Source: Oscillatoriaceae cyanobacterium M33_DOE_052
Lineage (GTDB): Bacteria; Cyanobacteriota; Cyanobacteriia; Cyanobacteriales; Laspinemataceae
DNA length: 33,732 nucleotides
NCBI GenBank assembly: GCA_015296065.1
Contig: DVDU01000191.1
Coordinates: forward strand, 1 to 33,732
Reading direction: 5' to 3'
Part shown: piece after piece, positions 33,628-33,732 of the stretch
Layout: each line of letters begins with the position of its first letter
How positions within the stretch are numbered: position 1 is the stretch's first letter
Position numbers and translations under genes: made by a program
Notes under the pieces: generated by a model
The model's database searches: none
Told to the model about the DNA's origin: nothing
Seen by the model: only the letters and a program-made list of their open reading frames with translations

Positions 33628-33716
33628 GAGAGAGAATGTGGTAGAGTGTGAGGTAAGGAATAAGCGAGGATTTCCATCAAGAAATCATTGTCGAGACTAG
33701 CCCGATAACGTTTCAT
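33624..33716 (-). CDS. Short ORF, possible truncated antitoxin-like gene start
   Basis: Thirty codons: MKRYRASLDNDFLMEILAYS then a short tail. AAAGGAAG lies 7 nt before the ATG, which is a better initiation signal than most genes here have. The first ~17 residues faintly recall the N-terminus of addiction-module antidote proteins, after which the sequence ends at once, overlapping the Uma2 stop. Probably a gene start cut off by recombination. Confidence 0.35.
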   Translation of the reverse strand: MKRYRASLDNDFLMEILAYSLPHTLPHSLS

Positions 33717-33732
33717 CTTCAAACTTCCTTTG

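Overview
The window is cyanobacterial chromosome. The left edge holds the start of psbA (photosystem II D1). HIP1-type GCGATCGC octamers recur throughout, the tRNA has no encoded CCA, and several small proteins read as cyanobacterial families. Most genes are single-copy housekeeping genes on both strands. The species cannot be named from sequence alone; the gene set would suit a filamentous (Oscillatoriales-like) genome.

Layout. 1-5.2 kb: psbA (partial), a HIT hydrolase, a ComM/YifB AAA ATPase, a secreted DUF3887-like protein with a long leader, purB, and the small signal recognition particle RNA gene (ffs). 5.3-7.97 kb: a decayed restriction-related patch, with a frameshifted AlbA_2/HATPase gene and a truncated type I restriction HsdR N-terminus ending beside a tRNA-Val(GAC) gene, then unassigned fragments. 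8-14.4 kb (minus strand): a GT4 glycosyltransferase, an MFS exporter, recO, deoC and an AMIN-domain cell-wall amidase. 15-23 kb: an MscS-type channel; a cobalamin-riboswitch operon (DUF1636, HupE, CobW-type GTPase) that probably handles cobalt; a PAS histidine kinase; a small conserved protein; and a divergent metal ABC transporter pair (binding protein and ATPase) with no permease in view.

24-33.7 kb is an accessory island. It begins with a hicA/hicB toxin-antitoxin pair whose HicB looks truncated. A three-gene same-strand cassette follows: a 1252-residue superfamily 1 (DNA2/Upf1-like) helicase with a long coiled-coil insert, a protein with an N-terminal winged-helix-like segment and a C-terminal DarT (DUF4433) DNA ADP-ribosyltransferase domain, and a DraG/ARH-type ADP-ribosylglycohydrolase carrying an extra C-terminal beta-barrel-like tail. 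The helicase and DarT genes overlap, and the hydrolase starts 51 nt later behind a good ribosome binding site. I read this as a DNA ADP-ribosylation system in which a helicase could supply single-stranded DNA, the DarT domain writes the mark and the glycohydrolase erases it, in place of the macrodomain DarG of classical DarTG. It is the main candidate for an undescribed defence or toxin-antitoxin system here. Downstream are a small toxin/immunity-like gene pair, a 148-bp element with 23-bp terminal inverted repeats, a Uma2-family nuclease and gene scraps.
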